Shown here piece by piece: positions 7,993 through 17,804 of a DNA stretch of 64,000 nt. The stretch spans positions 1,922,001 through 1,986,000 of the forward strand of contig CP107217.1 of assembly GCA_025757745.1 (NCBI GenBank), written 5' to 3'. This DNA comes from Coriobacteriaceae bacterium (GTDB lineage Bacteria > Actinomycetota > Coriobacteriia > Coriobacteriales > Coriobacteriaceae). The first letter of the stretch is position 1. Each line of letters begins with the position of its first letter. Position numbers and translations under genes: made by a program. The notes under the pieces are model-generated. The model made no database searches. It worked only from the letters and a program-made list of their open reading frames with translations, and had not been told where the DNA came from.

Positions 7993-10758
7993 CTACTCGG
8001 CACTCTTGAGGGCGCCGACCATGTCGATCTTGTTGAGGGTACGATTGGTGGCGAGGTTGACGATAAACGTAAAGCCAAAGGAAAGCACCACGGCGAGCAC
8101 GTAGCTTAGCGGCTCGACCTCGACATCAAAGTACAGCGACGGCATCTGCAAAATGTACGTAAAACTCTCGGCCAGCAAGCCGCCCAGCGGCACGCCCAGC
8201 GCAGCGCCAATCGCCGTGAGGATCAACGTCTCCTTGTTGACGTAATGGTGCACCTCACCGCGGCGGAAGCCCAGTACCTTGATGGTCGCCAGCTCGCGCT
8301 CGCGCTCGGAGATATTCGTGTTGGACAGCGTAAACACCACCACAAACGACAGGCACGCTGCCATGAAGGTCACGAGCACCACAACCGAATTGATGATCGT
8401 AAAGTTCGCCTCATAGTTTTCCCAATGCTCGGCCGTACTCGAAATCGTAAGCCAACCGTCACTCTTAAGATTCTTGCTAAACGCAATCTGGTCGGCCGAC
8501 GAACCCTTAAGCAGCACAAAGACGCCGTTAAGACGTGCGCTTCGACCGAACGCGCGCTCATAGGTGCCCTGCGTCATGTAAAGCGTGTTGCCCAGATAGT
8601 TAAGCGAAATGTCGCTGACTTTGACCTTGGCAACATTGAGCGACGAATCCTGGACGTGAGCCGTATCGCCCGGCTGAATCCCCAGCACCAGCTGTGAACT
8701 TTTGCTCAGATACACGTCTCCGTCACGCAAAGACAGCGGTTCTTTTGACTCATCCTCCAGACGCACGTAATCGCCCAAGTCACTCGTGCGGTTATCGGGC
8801 ACCACGATCAGCTGCACGGTCTCGCTCTTGCCGCCAAACGTAAAGGTGACGTTGTCGGTCATAATCGGCAGGGTCGAGGTCACGGTCACGTTGAAATCAT
8901 TGGCCGCGCTGCGCTCATCCAATGCCGCGCACGTCTGCGAAAAATCGTCGGGATTGGCGACCGCCAGCAGGTCGTAGCGCGTGATATGCCCGTACTGTTT
9001 GGGCGAAAGCGCCACCGACGTGTCGCGAATGCCCATACCGCAGATCACGAGCGCCGTGCAGCCGGCGATACCGAAGATGGTCATAAAAGCGCGCTTTTTG
9101 TAGCGGAACAGGTTACGTGCTGCCACCTTGTTCAAAAAGCCCATGCGGCGCCAGATAAAGCCGATGCGCTCAAGCAAGATGCGAGAGCCGGCGCGCGGGG
9201 CCTTGGGACGCATGAGCGAGGCTGGGGTCTCGGCCATCTCGTGGCGGCAGGCGATAATCGTAGCGCCCACCACGCCCACGGCAAACAGCGCCACCGACAC
9301 GAGTGAAGACACGATATCGTACGAAAGCAGCATCTGGGGCAGCGAGTACATGTCGTCGAACACCGTAAACAAGAACAGTGGCAGGCCCACAAAGCCGATG
9401 ATGTTGCCGAGCACGCCGCCGATCAGACATGCCCACAGCGCATAGTCCACGTATTTGGACAGAATACGCCCGCTCGAATAGCCGAGTGCCTTGTACAGGC
9501 CGATGAGCGTGCGCTCCTCCTCGACCATGCGCGTGGCGGTGGTAAGACTGATGAGCACAGCAACGACAAAGAAGATAAATGGGAAAACCGTGGCGATGGC
9601 CTCGATCGAAGAACTGTCGCTCTCGACGCTCGAGTAGCTTGCGATGTTACCGCGGTCCTGAATGTACCAGGTGCATTCGCCCAGATCGGAAAGCTCGGCG
9701 CGGGCATCGGCAAAATGCTGGTCGGCGGCGGCGCGGCGCTGGTCCAACTCGGTCTGAGCCTGGACGCGCTCCTCGCTGCCCTCGGCCATACGGTTGATGT
9801 TATCCTGCTCGATCCCAAAGAGCATGGCGGTCTGACGCTCGGCCGCATCCAAGCTTGCCGGCGTGTCGACCGTCAGCTCCTGAGCGCGCGCCTTCTCGCG
9901 CTCCTCGCGGATCTTCTCGATATTGCCTTTGACCTCGTTGATCTTTGTCGTGTAGGCATCCGAATAGGAGTTGAGGCTCTTGGCTCCCTCGACGATCACG
10001 TGGACCGCGGAGTAGGAAGAAGATGTCGCGGCATCCTCGCTCACATAGAACTTATAGTCCGCCGCCGAAGCAGCGCGAAAGGCGTTGACTGTCGAGTCGG
10101 AGCTCACATCAGTGGGATCGAGGACCTCGGCCGTAATGGTGTAATCGCCTGCGGCAAACTGATCCTTGGCGCTTTGGTTCGACGAGCTCGCGTCATTGGC
10201 GGCAAAGCTCACCGTATCGCCGAGCTTTTTGCCCGAAGCCTTCAGGAACTTCGAAGTCACCGCGACCTCATCGGCGCTCTCGGGCAAATCGCCGTTCACG
10301 AGCACCGGCTGATCGATGTTCTCTTTGGAAAGGCTCTGCACGACCACGCGCTCGCGCGTTGTGCCCACGGCGGTGTAGGCGGTCTCGGTGTAGATGCCCT
10401 CGGCCGTCTCGACGCCGTCGACCTCTTGGATAGCCGCAAGATCGTCACGCGTAAGACCATAGGTCGACTGCACGTTAATGTCATAGACATTCTGCTGGTC
10501 AAAATAGGCGTCGACCGAATCGCACAGGTCCTCGCAACCCGCCTTAAGGCCGCACATCACGCTCACGCCGAGCGCGGTGATGACCACGATAGATAGGAAG
10601 CGCTTAAGACTGCCCCGAATCGTGCGGTAGATGCCACGGCGAAATACCGTCGGCACCATATCGTTTGAGCTTTGAGCGGTGCGGTAGGTCGCGAACTCCC
10701 GGTCGCGACCCGCGTGCTCCGTATCGTGGTTTTGGCTGTTTTGGCGATCTTGGTCCAT
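7993..10758 (-). CDS. Large FtsX-type ABC transporter permease
   Basis: 921 aa from the ATG at 10758; a GTG at 10770 overlapping the ATPase stop is also possible. One membrane helix near the N terminus (FLSIVVITALGVSVMCGL) is followed by a ~300-residue extracytoplasmic domain with a coiled-coil stretch (KINEVKGNIEKIREEREKAR), three helices including FPFIFFVVAVLISLTTATRM, a second FtsX module with its own outer domain, and three final helices. This duplicated layout is that of MacB/Bce-like and lipoprotein-type exporters working on the envelope rather than channel transporters. Last gene of a regulator, kinase, ATPase, permease set. Confidence 0.88.
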   Translation of the reverse strand: MDQDRQNSQNHDTEHAGRDREFATYRTAQSSNDMVPTVFRRGIYRTIRGSLKRFLSIVVITALGVSVMCGLKAGCEDLCDSVDAYFDQQNVYDINVQSTYGLTRDDLAAIQEVDGVETAEGIYTETAYTAVGTTRERVVVQSLSKENIDQPVLVNGDLPESADEVAVTSKFLKASGKKLGDTVSFAANDASSSNQSAKDQFAAGDYTITAEVLDPTDVSSDSTVNAFRAASAADYKFYVSEDAATSSSYSAVHVIVEGAKSLNSYSDAYTTKINEVKGNIEKIREEREKARAQELTVDTPASLDAAERQTAMLFGIEQDNINRMAEGSEERVQAQTELDQRRAAADQHFADARAELSDLGECTWYIQDRGNIASYSSVESDSSSIEAIATVFPFIFFVVAVLISLTTATRMVEEERTLIGLYKALGYSSGRILSKYVDYALWACLIGGVLGNIIGFVGLPLFLFTVFDDMYSLPQMLLSYDIVSSLVSVALFAVGVVGATIIACRHEMAETPASLMRPKAPRAGSRILLERIGFIWRRMGFLNKVAARNLFRYKKRAFMTIFGIAGCTALVICGMGIRDTSVALSPKQYGHITRYDLLAVANPDDFSQTCAALDERSAANDFNVTVTSTLPIMTDNVTFTFGGKSETVQLIVVPDNRTSDLGDYVRLEDESKEPLSLRDGDVYLSKSSQLVLGIQPGDTAHVQDSSLNVAKVKVSDISLNYLGNTLYMTQGTYERAFGRSARLNGVFVLLKGSSADQIAFSKNLKSDGWLTISSTAEHWENYEANFTIINSVVVLVTFMAACLSFVVVFTLSNTNISERERELATIKVLGFRRGEVHHYVNKETLILTAIGAALGVPLGGLLAESFTYILQMPSLYFDVEVEPLSYVLAVVLSFGFTFIVNLATNRTLNKIDMVGALKSAE

Positions 10759-10763
10759 GGGCG

Positions 10764-11465
10764 CTACCACTCGATCGTCTCGATAGACACGGGATTTTGC
10801 TGAACCGTCTCGCTCTCCACGCGACCGTTCTTAAAGCGAATCAAGCGATCGGCCATGGGCGCCAGCGCGGAGTTATGGGTGATGATAATGACCGTGATGC
10901 CCTGCTTGCGACAGGTATCCTGCAGTAGCTGCAAGATCTGCTTGCCAGTTTTGTAGTCGAGTGCACCCGTGGGCTCGTCGCACAAAAGCAGCTTGGGATT
11001 CTTGGCCAGTGCGCGGGCGATGGACACGCGCTGCTGCTCGCCGCCCGAAAGCTGCGCCGGAAAGTTGGCGAGGCGCTCGCCCAGGCCAACCTGGCGAAGC
11101 GTCTGTTCGGCATCGAGCGAATCGGGGCAGATCTGAGCTGCGAGCTCGACGTTTTCGAGCGCCGTCAGGTTGGGGACCAGATTGTAGAACTGGAAGACAA
11201 AGCCCACGTCGGCGCGGCGGTATTCCACAAGCTGTGCCTCGTTGGCAGCGCTCACGTCACGCCCGTCCACCGTCACGGTGCCGGAGGTTACCGTATCCAT
11301 GCCGCCCAGGATGTTGAGCGCCGTGGTCTTGCCGGCACCCGAGGCGCCTAGGATAATGGCGAGCTCACCGCGCTCAACGGTAAAGCTCGCGCCGTCGAGC
11401 GCGTGAATGCGGGCATCGCCCTCGCCGTATGCTTTGATGACGTCTTTGAATTCGATATAAGCCAT
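10764..11465 (-). CDS. ABC transporter ATPase (LolD/MacB type)
   Basis: 233 aa, the normal size. Walker A GASGAGKTTALN, Q-loop FVFQFYNL, signature LSGGEQQRVSIARAL, Walker B LLLCDEPTGALD and switch His in IIITHN are all intact. ATP hydrolysis drives the FtsX permease encoded immediately downstream. The pair sits behind a two-component system on the same strand, so it may respond to antimicrobial peptides or envelope stress, by analogy with Bce and Van-type modules; that role is inferred from context only. Confidence 0.92.
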   Translation of the reverse strand: MAYIEFKDVIKAYGEGDARIHALDGASFTVERGELAIILGASGAGKTTALNILGGMDTVTSGTVTVDGRDVSAANEAQLVEYRRADVGFVFQFYNLVPNLTALENVELAAQICPDSLDAEQTLRQVGLGERLANFPAQLSGGEQQRVSIARALAKNPKLLLCDEPTGALDYKTGKQILQLLQDTCRKQGITVIIITHNSALAPMADRLIRFKNGRVESETVQQNPVSIETIEW

Positions 11466-11512
11466 CGATTAATTCCAATCTGGTCGGATAACTCTTTAGT
11501 ATTACCCATTTC

Positions 11513-11552
11513 CCACCGACCAAAAAGGGACAGGTTTATTTTGGCAGGTTTT
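11513..11552 (+). repeat. V-family short repeat, copy 2
   Basis: AAAAAGGGACAGGTTTATTT followed by TGGCAGGTTTT, between the ATPase start and the histidine kinase stop. Confidence 0.6.
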
Positions 11553-12924
11553 AGAAGCGGACGATGAAGGTAATCTGGTTGCTGTGGCCGCAGACAGAAG
11601 CACTCCCGCCATGGGCCTCGGCGATGGCTCGCACCACAGATAGGCCCACGCCCGAGCCGCCCGTCTTGGAGTTACGCGAGACATCTGCGCGGTAGAAGCG
11701 GTCAAACAGCCGGTCCAGGTCACCCTCGGGCAGCTCATCAACAGCATTCGATACGACAAGCTCGGCCGAGCCTTTGCCCGCACCGCGCGAGTCTGCGCGC
11801 AGGCTTAGCTCAATCACGCTGCCCTCGCTTGCGTAGCGTGTGGCGTTGTCCAGCAGCAACTCAACCACCTGCGCTACCGCCGCAGCATCGGCATGGGCCC
11901 GCACGCCACTCGCAATCGACGTCGACAGACGCTTGCCGCGCGAAACCGCCACCGACTCAAACGGCGCCGCCGCCTTGTCCACGGCCTCCGAAAGATCGAT
12001 CGATGTCATGGTAAAGCCGGCCGAACCCTCGTCCATACGCGCCAGGAACACCAGACGCTCCGTCAGCGCCGTCAGCCGCGCGACCTGCTCGTGAATGCTC
12101 TGCGTCCATTCGCTCTCGCCGCTCTCGATTTCCTGCACCTCGTTGGCGGCGTCGATCACAGCTAGCGGCGTCTTGATCTCGTGGCTTGCATCGGTAATAA
12201 AGCGCTTTTGCTTGCTGTAGCTCTCGACCATCGGCCGAATCACCGCACCCGAGGCGCCCGCCACAATTGCCAGCACTGCCAACCAGCCAATGCAACTGAT
12301 TGCCACGCTCGCGCTCAAAAACGAATGAAAGCTTGCAAGCTCACGCGAGCAGTCCACGAACACATAGGTGGTCTCACCGTCTTGAACGTCAGTCGTATAG
12401 CGATAATTGCCAGAAAAACCCGAGACCCAACCCTTGGAATGCAACTTTGCGGCAATACTGGCGGCGCGCTTGGCACCCACCGCGGCAATGCGGGCCGTGT
12501 TGACATCGGCAACCTGTCCGGCGGCAATCGTCACCGTAAAGTAGCGCGTGTCAAAGGGAGCTTCCGCCGTCATGCCTTCAAAACGCCCGTCGCGAACAGC
12601 CGCCCGGTTACCAGTAGCAACCTTGCCGGCAACCGCATCCTGGCCGGGATCGGCTTTAGGCTCGTTCCCCCAATCGATACCGTCCTTGCCCGCCAGGATA
12701 TAGTCCAGGCGAGCGTCGGCCATCTTGCAGACATGCGAATAATTGACGATGTTGATGCCGGCGATGATGAGCGTGAGCACCACGGTCACGGCGCCCATGG
12801 CAACCAGGATGAACTTGCGACGCAGGCGGCGGCCCAATGCGTCAGCAGAATTTGCCCGCCCCGTACTACTCGAGGCGGCGTGAAACCGCTCCGTCATGCG
12901 TTTACACCACGTGCGCACGCTCAC
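11551..12924 (-). CDS. Sensor histidine kinase
   Basis: 457 aa. Starts with GTG overlapping the regulator's TGA stop (coupled translation). Two membrane helices (FILVAMGAVTVVLTLIIAG near residues 38-60 and ISCIGWLAVLAIVAGASG near 215) enclose a ~150-residue sensor domain of unknown fold. The cytoplasmic part has the H-box FITDASHEIKTPL, N-box LLLDNATRYA and G-box GGSGVGLSVV, so it is a complete HisKA-HATPase kinase. It should phosphorylate the OmpR-type regulator encoded just upstream. The ABC genes follow on the same strand 85 bp later and are the probable targets. Confidence 0.9.
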   Translation of the reverse strand: MSVRTWCKRMTERFHAASSSTGRANSADALGRRLRRKFILVAMGAVTVVLTLIIAGINIVNYSHVCKMADARLDYILAGKDGIDWGNEPKADPGQDAVAGKVATGNRAAVRDGRFEGMTAEAPFDTRYFTVTIAAGQVADVNTARIAAVGAKRAASIAAKLHSKGWVSGFSGNYRYTTDVQDGETTYVFVDCSRELASFHSFLSASVAISCIGWLAVLAIVAGASGAVIRPMVESYSKQKRFITDASHEIKTPLAVIDAANEVQEIESGESEWTQSIHEQVARLTALTERLVFLARMDEGSAGFTMTSIDLSEAVDKAAAPFESVAVSRGKRLSTSIASGVRAHADAAAVAQVVELLLDNATRYASEGSVIELSLRADSRGAGKGSAELVVSNAVDELPEGDLDRLFDRFYRADVSRNSKTGGSGVGLSVVRAIAEAHGGSASVCGHSNQITFIVRF

Positions 12925-13610
12925 GCCTGCTCGCCTTCCTCGACAACCTCAAGCGAATATCCCTGGTTGCGCGACGCGCGGATGGCCACATTGGCACCCA
13001 GCGCCGCCAGCTTTTTGCGCAGGTACGAGATGTAGACCCACACCACGTTGGCGCCTTCGGGCGCGTCCTCACCCCAAACCTCGAGCATCAGACGCTCGGT
13101 GGGCATGCGCGTGCCAGCGTTGCGCATAAAGAGTTCCATAAGCTGAAACTCGCGATTGGCTAGGTGTTCCTCGCCCAAGGGACCCACAAGCGTGCAAGCC
13201 GCCGTATCGAGGCGCACGTTGCCCACACTGAGCGTCGTGGCATCGATCGCAGTCGCGGCGCGCGTCATGGCGCGAATGCGCGCGAGCAGTTCCTTGGCGG
13301 CAAACGGCTTGGTCAGATAGTCATTGGCGCCGGCGTCCAGGCCCTCAACCTTATCGGACACCTCGCTTTTGGCCGTGAGCATGATGATGGGCAGTCGCTT
13401 ACCGGCGGCGCGTGTGCGCTTGAGCACCTCAATGCCATCCATGCCGGGCATCATGATGTCCAGGATTGCGGCGTCATAGTCGTTGGCGAGCAGATATTCG
13501 AGCGCCGTCAGACCGTCGAGGGCGGCATCGACCTCGTAGTCGCTATGTTGAAGAATCGCGGTAAGGGCACGGGAGAGGCCGGGTTCGTCCTCGGCAAGCA
13601 TCAGCTTCAT
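12921..13610 (-). CDS. OmpR/PhoB-family response regulator
   Basis: 229 aa. Receiver domain at 1-115 with acidic pocket EDE (7-9), phospho-acceptor Asp in AAILDIMMPGMDG, Thr in IIMLTAK and Lys in YLTKPF. The C-terminal winged helix has ANREFQLMELFMRN and a wing YISYLRKKL. Its last four bases overlap the histidine kinase start. It likely controls the downstream FtsX transporter operon; no binding site was identified. Confidence 0.93.
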   Translation of the reverse strand: MKLMLAEDEPGLSRALTAILQHSDYEVDAALDGLTALEYLLANDYDAAILDIMMPGMDGIEVLKRTRAAGKRLPIIMLTAKSEVSDKVEGLDAGANDYLTKPFAAKELLARIRAMTRAATAIDATTLSVGNVRLDTAACTLVGPLGEEHLANREFQLMELFMRNAGTRMPTERLMLEVWGEDAPEGANVVWVYISYLRKKLAALGANVAIRASRNQGYSLEVVEEGEQA

Positions 13611-13838
13611 AGTTGTTCCTTTGGCGCACGGCTATACAGGTTTCGATACCGCCGATGATAGTGCACCGCCAGCCGTCTTAGCGCAGCCTTAGCTGCTCAA
13701 CCTGCGCGTTTTCAAATACGCAGGATATAGCTTAACCAAACTTAAGGCTCAGATGCCGAGCGCTTGGACGCATGCCGGTCGCGAAAAGACAGCGACTCGT
13801 CCTTTCGCGACGTCCTAGTTATGCAAAGTGTTCGAGCG

Positions 13839-14417
13839 TTACGCCTCGTACGCGCCCTCAAGCCGAAGCAGCCACTCCTTGCGATCGAGCCCGCCGGCAT
13901 ATCCGTTAAGCGAGCCGTCGGCGGCAACCACGCGATGGCACGGCACGATAATCGAAATGGGATTGCGAGCGACCGCAGCCCCCACCGCACGGGGAGATAC
14001 AACAGGGTCCTCATTTCTCGGCACACGATGTCGAGCGGCAACACGCTGGGCGATCTCGCCATACGTAGCGACCTCGCCACGCGGGATAGAAAGCAGCTCA
14101 AACCAAACCTCGCGCTGAAACGCCGTACCAATCATATGCAACGGCGGCGTAAACCGAGGCTCCTGCCCCGCAAAATACGCATTCAGCCAAGCCCAAGAAC
14201 GCTCAAGCACCGAAGAAGCCGCGCCATTTGCCGGACTCACCGAAGACATCCCACCGGTACCAGAAACCGCATCGGCACCTACGACATACTCCGCATCCTC
14301 TTTGAGCAGCGTAGAGCCAAAGTGCTCCTGCCCTTCAAACCAAAGCCCCGTCAAACCGCGGCCATCAGCGGCAAGCAGGATTTCGCCCAAAGGCGAAGCA
14401 AATGTCGTCGTGACCAC
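13839..14417 (-). CDS. ogt: Methylated-DNA--protein-cysteine methyltransferase
   Basis: 192 aa, GTG start with AAAGGAG upstream. The suicide alkyl-acceptor motif IIVPCHRVV and the DNA-binding segment PRGEVATYGEIA plus AVGAAVARNP identify an O6-alkylguanine-DNA alkyltransferase, which moves the alkyl group from the base to its own Cys. The N-terminal domain (ASPLGEILLAAD) is present, so it is full length. It stands alone between the two-component operon and a repeat-rich gap. Confidence 0.93.
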   Translation of the reverse strand: MVTTTFASPLGEILLAADGRGLTGLWFEGQEHFGSTLLKEDAEYVVGADAVSGTGGMSSVSPANGAASSVLERSWAWLNAYFAGQEPRFTPPLHMIGTAFQREVWFELLSIPRGEVATYGEIAQRVAARHRVPRNEDPVVSPRAVGAAVARNPISIIVPCHRVVAADGSLNGYAGGLDRKEWLLRLEGAYEA

Positions 14418-14584
14418 CAGCGGCTCCTTTCAAAACTCCGCAAACATAATACCGCGAACTGTGCAGACAACCTGTCAGATACACCTGGGCAGGCTCGTAA
14501 TTGTTTAAGCGAGGCCGCTTTCCCCAATCAAGCGAAGAAGACGCAGGGCTTCGACGCCAGAGCGGTACCTCTATCAGCTGAGCT

Positions 14585-14754
14585 CTAATACTTTCCCGAG
14601 AAGTGAACGAGTAAAAACGAAGCCCCGGAGCATCCACATCTTTAGACCAGAAAACCGCAGGATTCGCGCTGCAAAACCTCAGGAAATAGCGGTCAAAATA
14701 TGCCAATGCTTCGGGGGTCCAAATAAGGTCGTTCACTTCTCGGGAAAGTATTAG
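14585..14754. repeat. CCGCAGG-type palindromic element with perfect 26-bp ends
   Basis: The end at 14585-14610 (starting CTAATACTTTCCCGAG) is repeated inverted without mismatch at 14729-14754. Inside, AAAACCGCAGG (14651) is shared with other palindromes of the window. It lies in a gene-free stretch (14418-15112), which also holds GC-rich micro-repeats around 14790-14880 and P-element B. Confidence 0.85.
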
Positions 14755-14973
14755 ACCCCGATTCACCCCAACCCCAAAGTCACCCCAGGCAGCAGGCGCA
14801 ACGCGCCGCAGCTGCCGGCCGCGCTCCGCAGTCCCCCAAGGCGGCAGGCGCGAAGCGCCGAGGCCGCCGCCGGGGCCAGGGCCCGCAACGGCCACGTGCC
14901 CTCACATCAGCCCAGCGGCCCCAACCAACAACGGCCCCATCGCAAGCCGCTTACAGCAGCGTCGCCGCAGGCG

Positions 14974-15093
14974 GGGCCGGGCTTAGTTTTCAGAACACTC
15001 CGCAGACCAGTGTGGCGCCTTGTCCGCAGCTCCGAAGGAGCAGGACAAGGCGCCACACATGGTCGAGGACGTTCTGAAAACTAAGCCCGGCCC
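14974..15093. repeat. P-family palindrome B
   Basis: 23-bp perfect arms (14974-14996 and 15071-15093). P motifs CTCCGCAG and GGTCGAGGAC flank an inner 15-bp stem (15011-15025/15043-15057). It ends 20 bp from the asd stop, on the downstream side of asd. Confidence 0.8.
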
Positions 15094-15112
15094 CCGCCGG
15101 ACAGGTCAACCG

Positions 15113-16138
15113 CTACTCGCAGAGCAGCTTAGCGATCTGGACGGCGTTGGTTGCCGCGCCCTTACGGATTTGGTCGCCGCAGCACCAGAAGGTGATGCCA
15201 CGCGCGGCCTCGGGGTTCGAGATATCGCGGCGCACACGACCGACCCAAATCAGGTCCTGGTCGGAGGTGTCCATCGGCATGGGGAAGCGCTCGTGCGCAT
15301 CCTCGGCAGCCATATCGTCAACCAGCTTGACGCCGGGAGCGGCAGCCAGCGCAGCACGGGCCTCGTCAACCGTAATGTCGCGCTCAAACTCAAGCGTAAT
15401 GCTCTCGGAGTGCGAGCGCAGCACAGGCACGCGCACGCAGGTGCAGTTCACGCGCAGCTCGGGCAGGTGCATGATCTTGCGGCCCTCGTTCTGCAGCTTC
15501 ATCTCCTCGGAGGTAAAGCCCTCCTCCTTGACGCCGCCAATCTGCGGAATCAGGTTGCTCGCGAGCTGGGCGGCAAATGCGCGCGGCTCGGGAATCTCCT
15601 CGCCACGGCCCAGGGCGACCAGCTGAGCCTCGAGCTCGGCCATACCGGGAGCGCCGGCGCCCGAAGCCGCCTGATACGTCGAAACAATCATGCGCTTCAC
15701 GCCGGCGAGCTGATGCAGCGGCCACGTGGGAACCAGGCCGATGATGGTCGCGCAGTTGGGATTGGCGATAAGGCCGTGATGCCACTTGATATCGTCGGCA
15801 TTGATCTCGGGCACGACCAGCGGTACCTCGGGATCCATGCGGAAGGCATGGCTGTTGTCGACCACGACGGCGCCGCGCTTGACGGCCTCAGGCAGTAGCT
15901 CCTTCGCGATATCGTCACCGGCGGCTCCGAGCACAATATCACAGCCCTCAAAGGCCTCGGGGCAAGCCTCTTCGATCACGATCTGCTCACCGCGGAACTC
16001 AACGGTCTTACCCGCGGAGCGTGCACTTGCCAACAGCTTGAGCTTGCCGACCGGGAACTCCTGCTCGTTTAGGCACTCGAGCATCTGGGTGCCCACGGCT
16101 CCCGTCGCGCCCAAAATAGCAACCGTGTACTGTTTCAT
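15113..16138 (-). CDS. asd: Aspartate-semialdehyde dehydrogenase
   Basis: 341 aa from the ATG at 16138, preceded by AAAGGGGGAAGC. Reduces aspartyl phosphate to the semialdehyde with NADPH, the branch point to threonine, methionine and lysine/diaminopimelate. N-terminal Rossmann motif AILGATGAVGTQML; catalytic Cys in NPNCATIIG; substrate-binding TYQAASGAG and the C-terminal His region (VRVPVLRSHSE). Follows lysC on the same strand after 174 bp holding two hairpins, so separate control of the two is possible. Confidence 0.95.
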   Translation of the reverse strand: MKQYTVAILGATGAVGTQMLECLNEQEFPVGKLKLLASARSAGKTVEFRGEQIVIEEACPEAFEGCDIVLGAAGDDIAKELLPEAVKRGAVVVDNSHAFRMDPEVPLVVPEINADDIKWHHGLIANPNCATIIGLVPTWPLHQLAGVKRMIVSTYQAASGAGAPGMAELEAQLVALGRGEEIPEPRAFAAQLASNLIPQIGGVKEEGFTSEEMKLQNEGRKIMHLPELRVNCTCVRVPVLRSHSESITLEFERDITVDEARAALAAAPGVKLVDDMAAEDAHERFPMPMDTSDQDLIWVGRVRRDISNPEAARGITFWCCGDQIRKGAATNAVQIAKLLCE

Positions 16139-16212
16139 GCTTCCCCCTTTAAAGGTTTTGGCTTTTGCCCGCACGCCGAGCAGGCTGATTATTGTTGTCA
16201 GTGTATACAAGA

Positions 16213-16239
16213 ACGGGGCGGACACGAAACCCGCCCCGT
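16213..16239 (-). terminator. GC-rich hairpin between lysC and asd
   Basis: ACGGGGCGG pairs with CCGCCCCGT. It lies 75 bp upstream of the asd start and may end lysC transcripts or attenuate readthrough; no clear U-run. Confidence 0.45.
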
Positions 16240-16270
16240 CGAAACGAAACCGAAACGAAACGCCCCGCCG

Positions 16271-16300
16271 TAGATTTTTGAGGCGAGTCCCAAAAATCTA
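16271..16300 (-). terminator. Hairpin just after lysC
   Basis: TAGATTTTTG pairs with CAAAAATCTA, 12 bp after the lysC stop. AT-rich stem, so only a weak terminator by itself. Confidence 0.45.
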
Positions 16301-16312
16301 GCGAGATAGTAG

Positions 16313-17701
16313 CTACTTGTGGAGCGCAGCCAGGGCGGGATCGACCGGCGCGGAAGCCTCCAGGTCGGAGACCTTCACAATGCCGTTCTCGTCGGAGAAG
16401 GCACGGTAAATGGTCCGAATCGCCAGGTCGAAGTCCTTCTCCTCGACACCGATAATGATGTTGATCTCGTCGCAGCTCTGCGAAATCATACGCACGCTCA
16501 CGCCCGCCTGGCCAAGCATACCAAACAGATGGCCCGAGATACCTGCGCGGCCGCGCAGGTTACGGCCGACGGTAGCGATGAGCGCCAGGCCCTCGACAAC
16601 CTCGATCTCGAGCGGCTCGACCTCCTGCTGAATGTCGCTCACAAGCGAGTACAGCGAATCGTGAACGTCCTGCTCCTGCACCACGGCGCCAAAGCGGTCG
16701 ACACCGGTGGGCATGTGCTCAACGGAAACGTCATAGCGCTCGAAGACCGAAAGCGCGCGGCGCATAAAGCCGACACGGGGCTTGGTGCGGTCGCGGGCCA
16801 CATTGATGGCGACAAAGCCGCGTTTGCCGGTCACGCCGGTAATGATGGGCTCCGCCTCGCCCTCGTCAGCCGTCTCGCTAATGATGGTGCCGGGGTCCTG
16901 CGGCGCATTGGTGTTCTTGATGACCAGCGGAATGCCTGCCTCGCGCACGGGGAACACGGCCTCCTCGTGCAGGACGCTTGCGCCCATGTACGAAAGCTCG
17001 CGCAGCTCCTCGTAGGTAACGCGCGCAATGGGCTGAGCCTCGGGAACAATACGCGGATCGGCAGAATAGAAGCCCGAAACGTCGGTCCAGTTCTCGTACA
17101 GATCGGCGCCAAGGCACTTGGCCAGAATCGAGCCCGAAATATCGCCACCGCCTCGATCGAGCAGCTTGATCTGGCCCTCACGCGTCGCGCCGTAGAAACC
17201 GGGCATAACAAAGCCACCCTGCTGGCCGTACTCCTGCACCAGCTCGGAGGTGCGGTTCATGCTGAGCGTACCATCGTGATGGAACGCCACAACCGTCGCG
17301 GCGTCCAGGAACGGCAGGCCCAGATACTCGGACATCAGGCGAGCGGTGAAGTACTCGCCGCGGCTCACAAGCTCCTCGGTGGAGTAGCCGCCCGAGCGGG
17401 CGCGCTCGGCAAAGGCTGCGAACTCCTCGCGGATGGGATAGGTGAGCTCCAGCTCGTCAGCGATATCAAAATAGCGCTGACCGATGTCCTCGAGCAGCTC
17501 CTCGCACGACACGTGATACTTAACGTGCGCGTTAACCAGGTAGAGCAGGTCGGTCACCTTGGTGTCGCCCTTAAAGCGGCGACCGCAGGCGGAAACCACC
17601 ACAAAACGGCGGGCAGGGTCGGCATCGACGATGGCCTTGATCTTCTTGAAGTGTTCGGCGTCGGCGACCGACGAGCCGCCAAACTTGGCAATTTTTATCA
17701 T
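16313..17701 (-). CDS. lysC: Aspartate kinase
   Basis: 462 aa, the length of a class with catalytic domain plus two ACT domains. KFGGSSVADAEHFKKI binds ATP/aspartate; LDRGGGDISGSILAKC and WTDVSGFYSADPRIV form the active site. The ACT regions (after residue ~310, e.g. ATVGRNLRGRAGISGHLF) suggest feedback control by lysine or threonine. Together with asd downstream and thrC/thrB divergently upstream, it forms the aspartate-to-threonine locus. Lysine-specific diaminopimelate genes are not in the window. Confidence 0.95.
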   Translation of the reverse strand: MIKIAKFGGSSVADAEHFKKIKAIVDADPARRFVVVSACGRRFKGDTKVTDLLYLVNAHVKYHVSCEELLEDIGQRYFDIADELELTYPIREEFAAFAERARSGGYSTEELVSRGEYFTARLMSEYLGLPFLDAATVVAFHHDGTLSMNRTSELVQEYGQQGGFVMPGFYGATREGQIKLLDRGGGDISGSILAKCLGADLYENWTDVSGFYSADPRIVPEAQPIARVTYEELRELSYMGASVLHEEAVFPVREAGIPLVIKNTNAPQDPGTIISETADEGEAEPIITGVTGKRGFVAINVARDRTKPRVGFMRRALSVFERYDVSVEHMPTGVDRFGAVVQEQDVHDSLYSLVSDIQQEVEPLEIEVVEGLALIATVGRNLRGRAGISGHLFGMLGQAGVSVRMISQSCDEINIIIGVEEKDFDLAIRTIYRAFSDENGIVKVSDLEASAPVDPALAALHK

Positions 17702-17753
17702 GGCGTGGAGGTTACCTTTCTAAAAGCCTCTGCAAACCTGTTTTGCGCGCTCT

Positions 17754-17790
17754 GATACCATGGTTTCACCGATTGGGACCAAGGTATCCG
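17754..17790 (+). promoter_or_regulatory. Leader hairpin before thrC
   Basis: ATACCATGG pairs with CCAAGGTAT with one mismatch across a 15-nt loop. GAGGAG, the thrC ribosome site, follows at once. It lies in the 103-bp gap between divergent lysC and thrC. Operator or attenuator; undecided. Confidence 0.35.
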
Positions 17791-17804
17791 AGGAGCACTG
17801 TTAT

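Noticed and set aside
14540..14590. tRNA-like D-arm (minus strand AGCTCAGCTGATAGAG) beside the 14585 palindrome
   Set aside because: No T-arm, acceptor stem or anticodon stem can be formed, so at most a tRNA remnant; not annotated as RNA.
14365..14895. 176-codon open frame through the 14585 palindrome and GC micro-repeats
   Set aside because: No ribosome site, covers an inverted repeat and overlaps the ogt start; composition looks like non-coding DNA.
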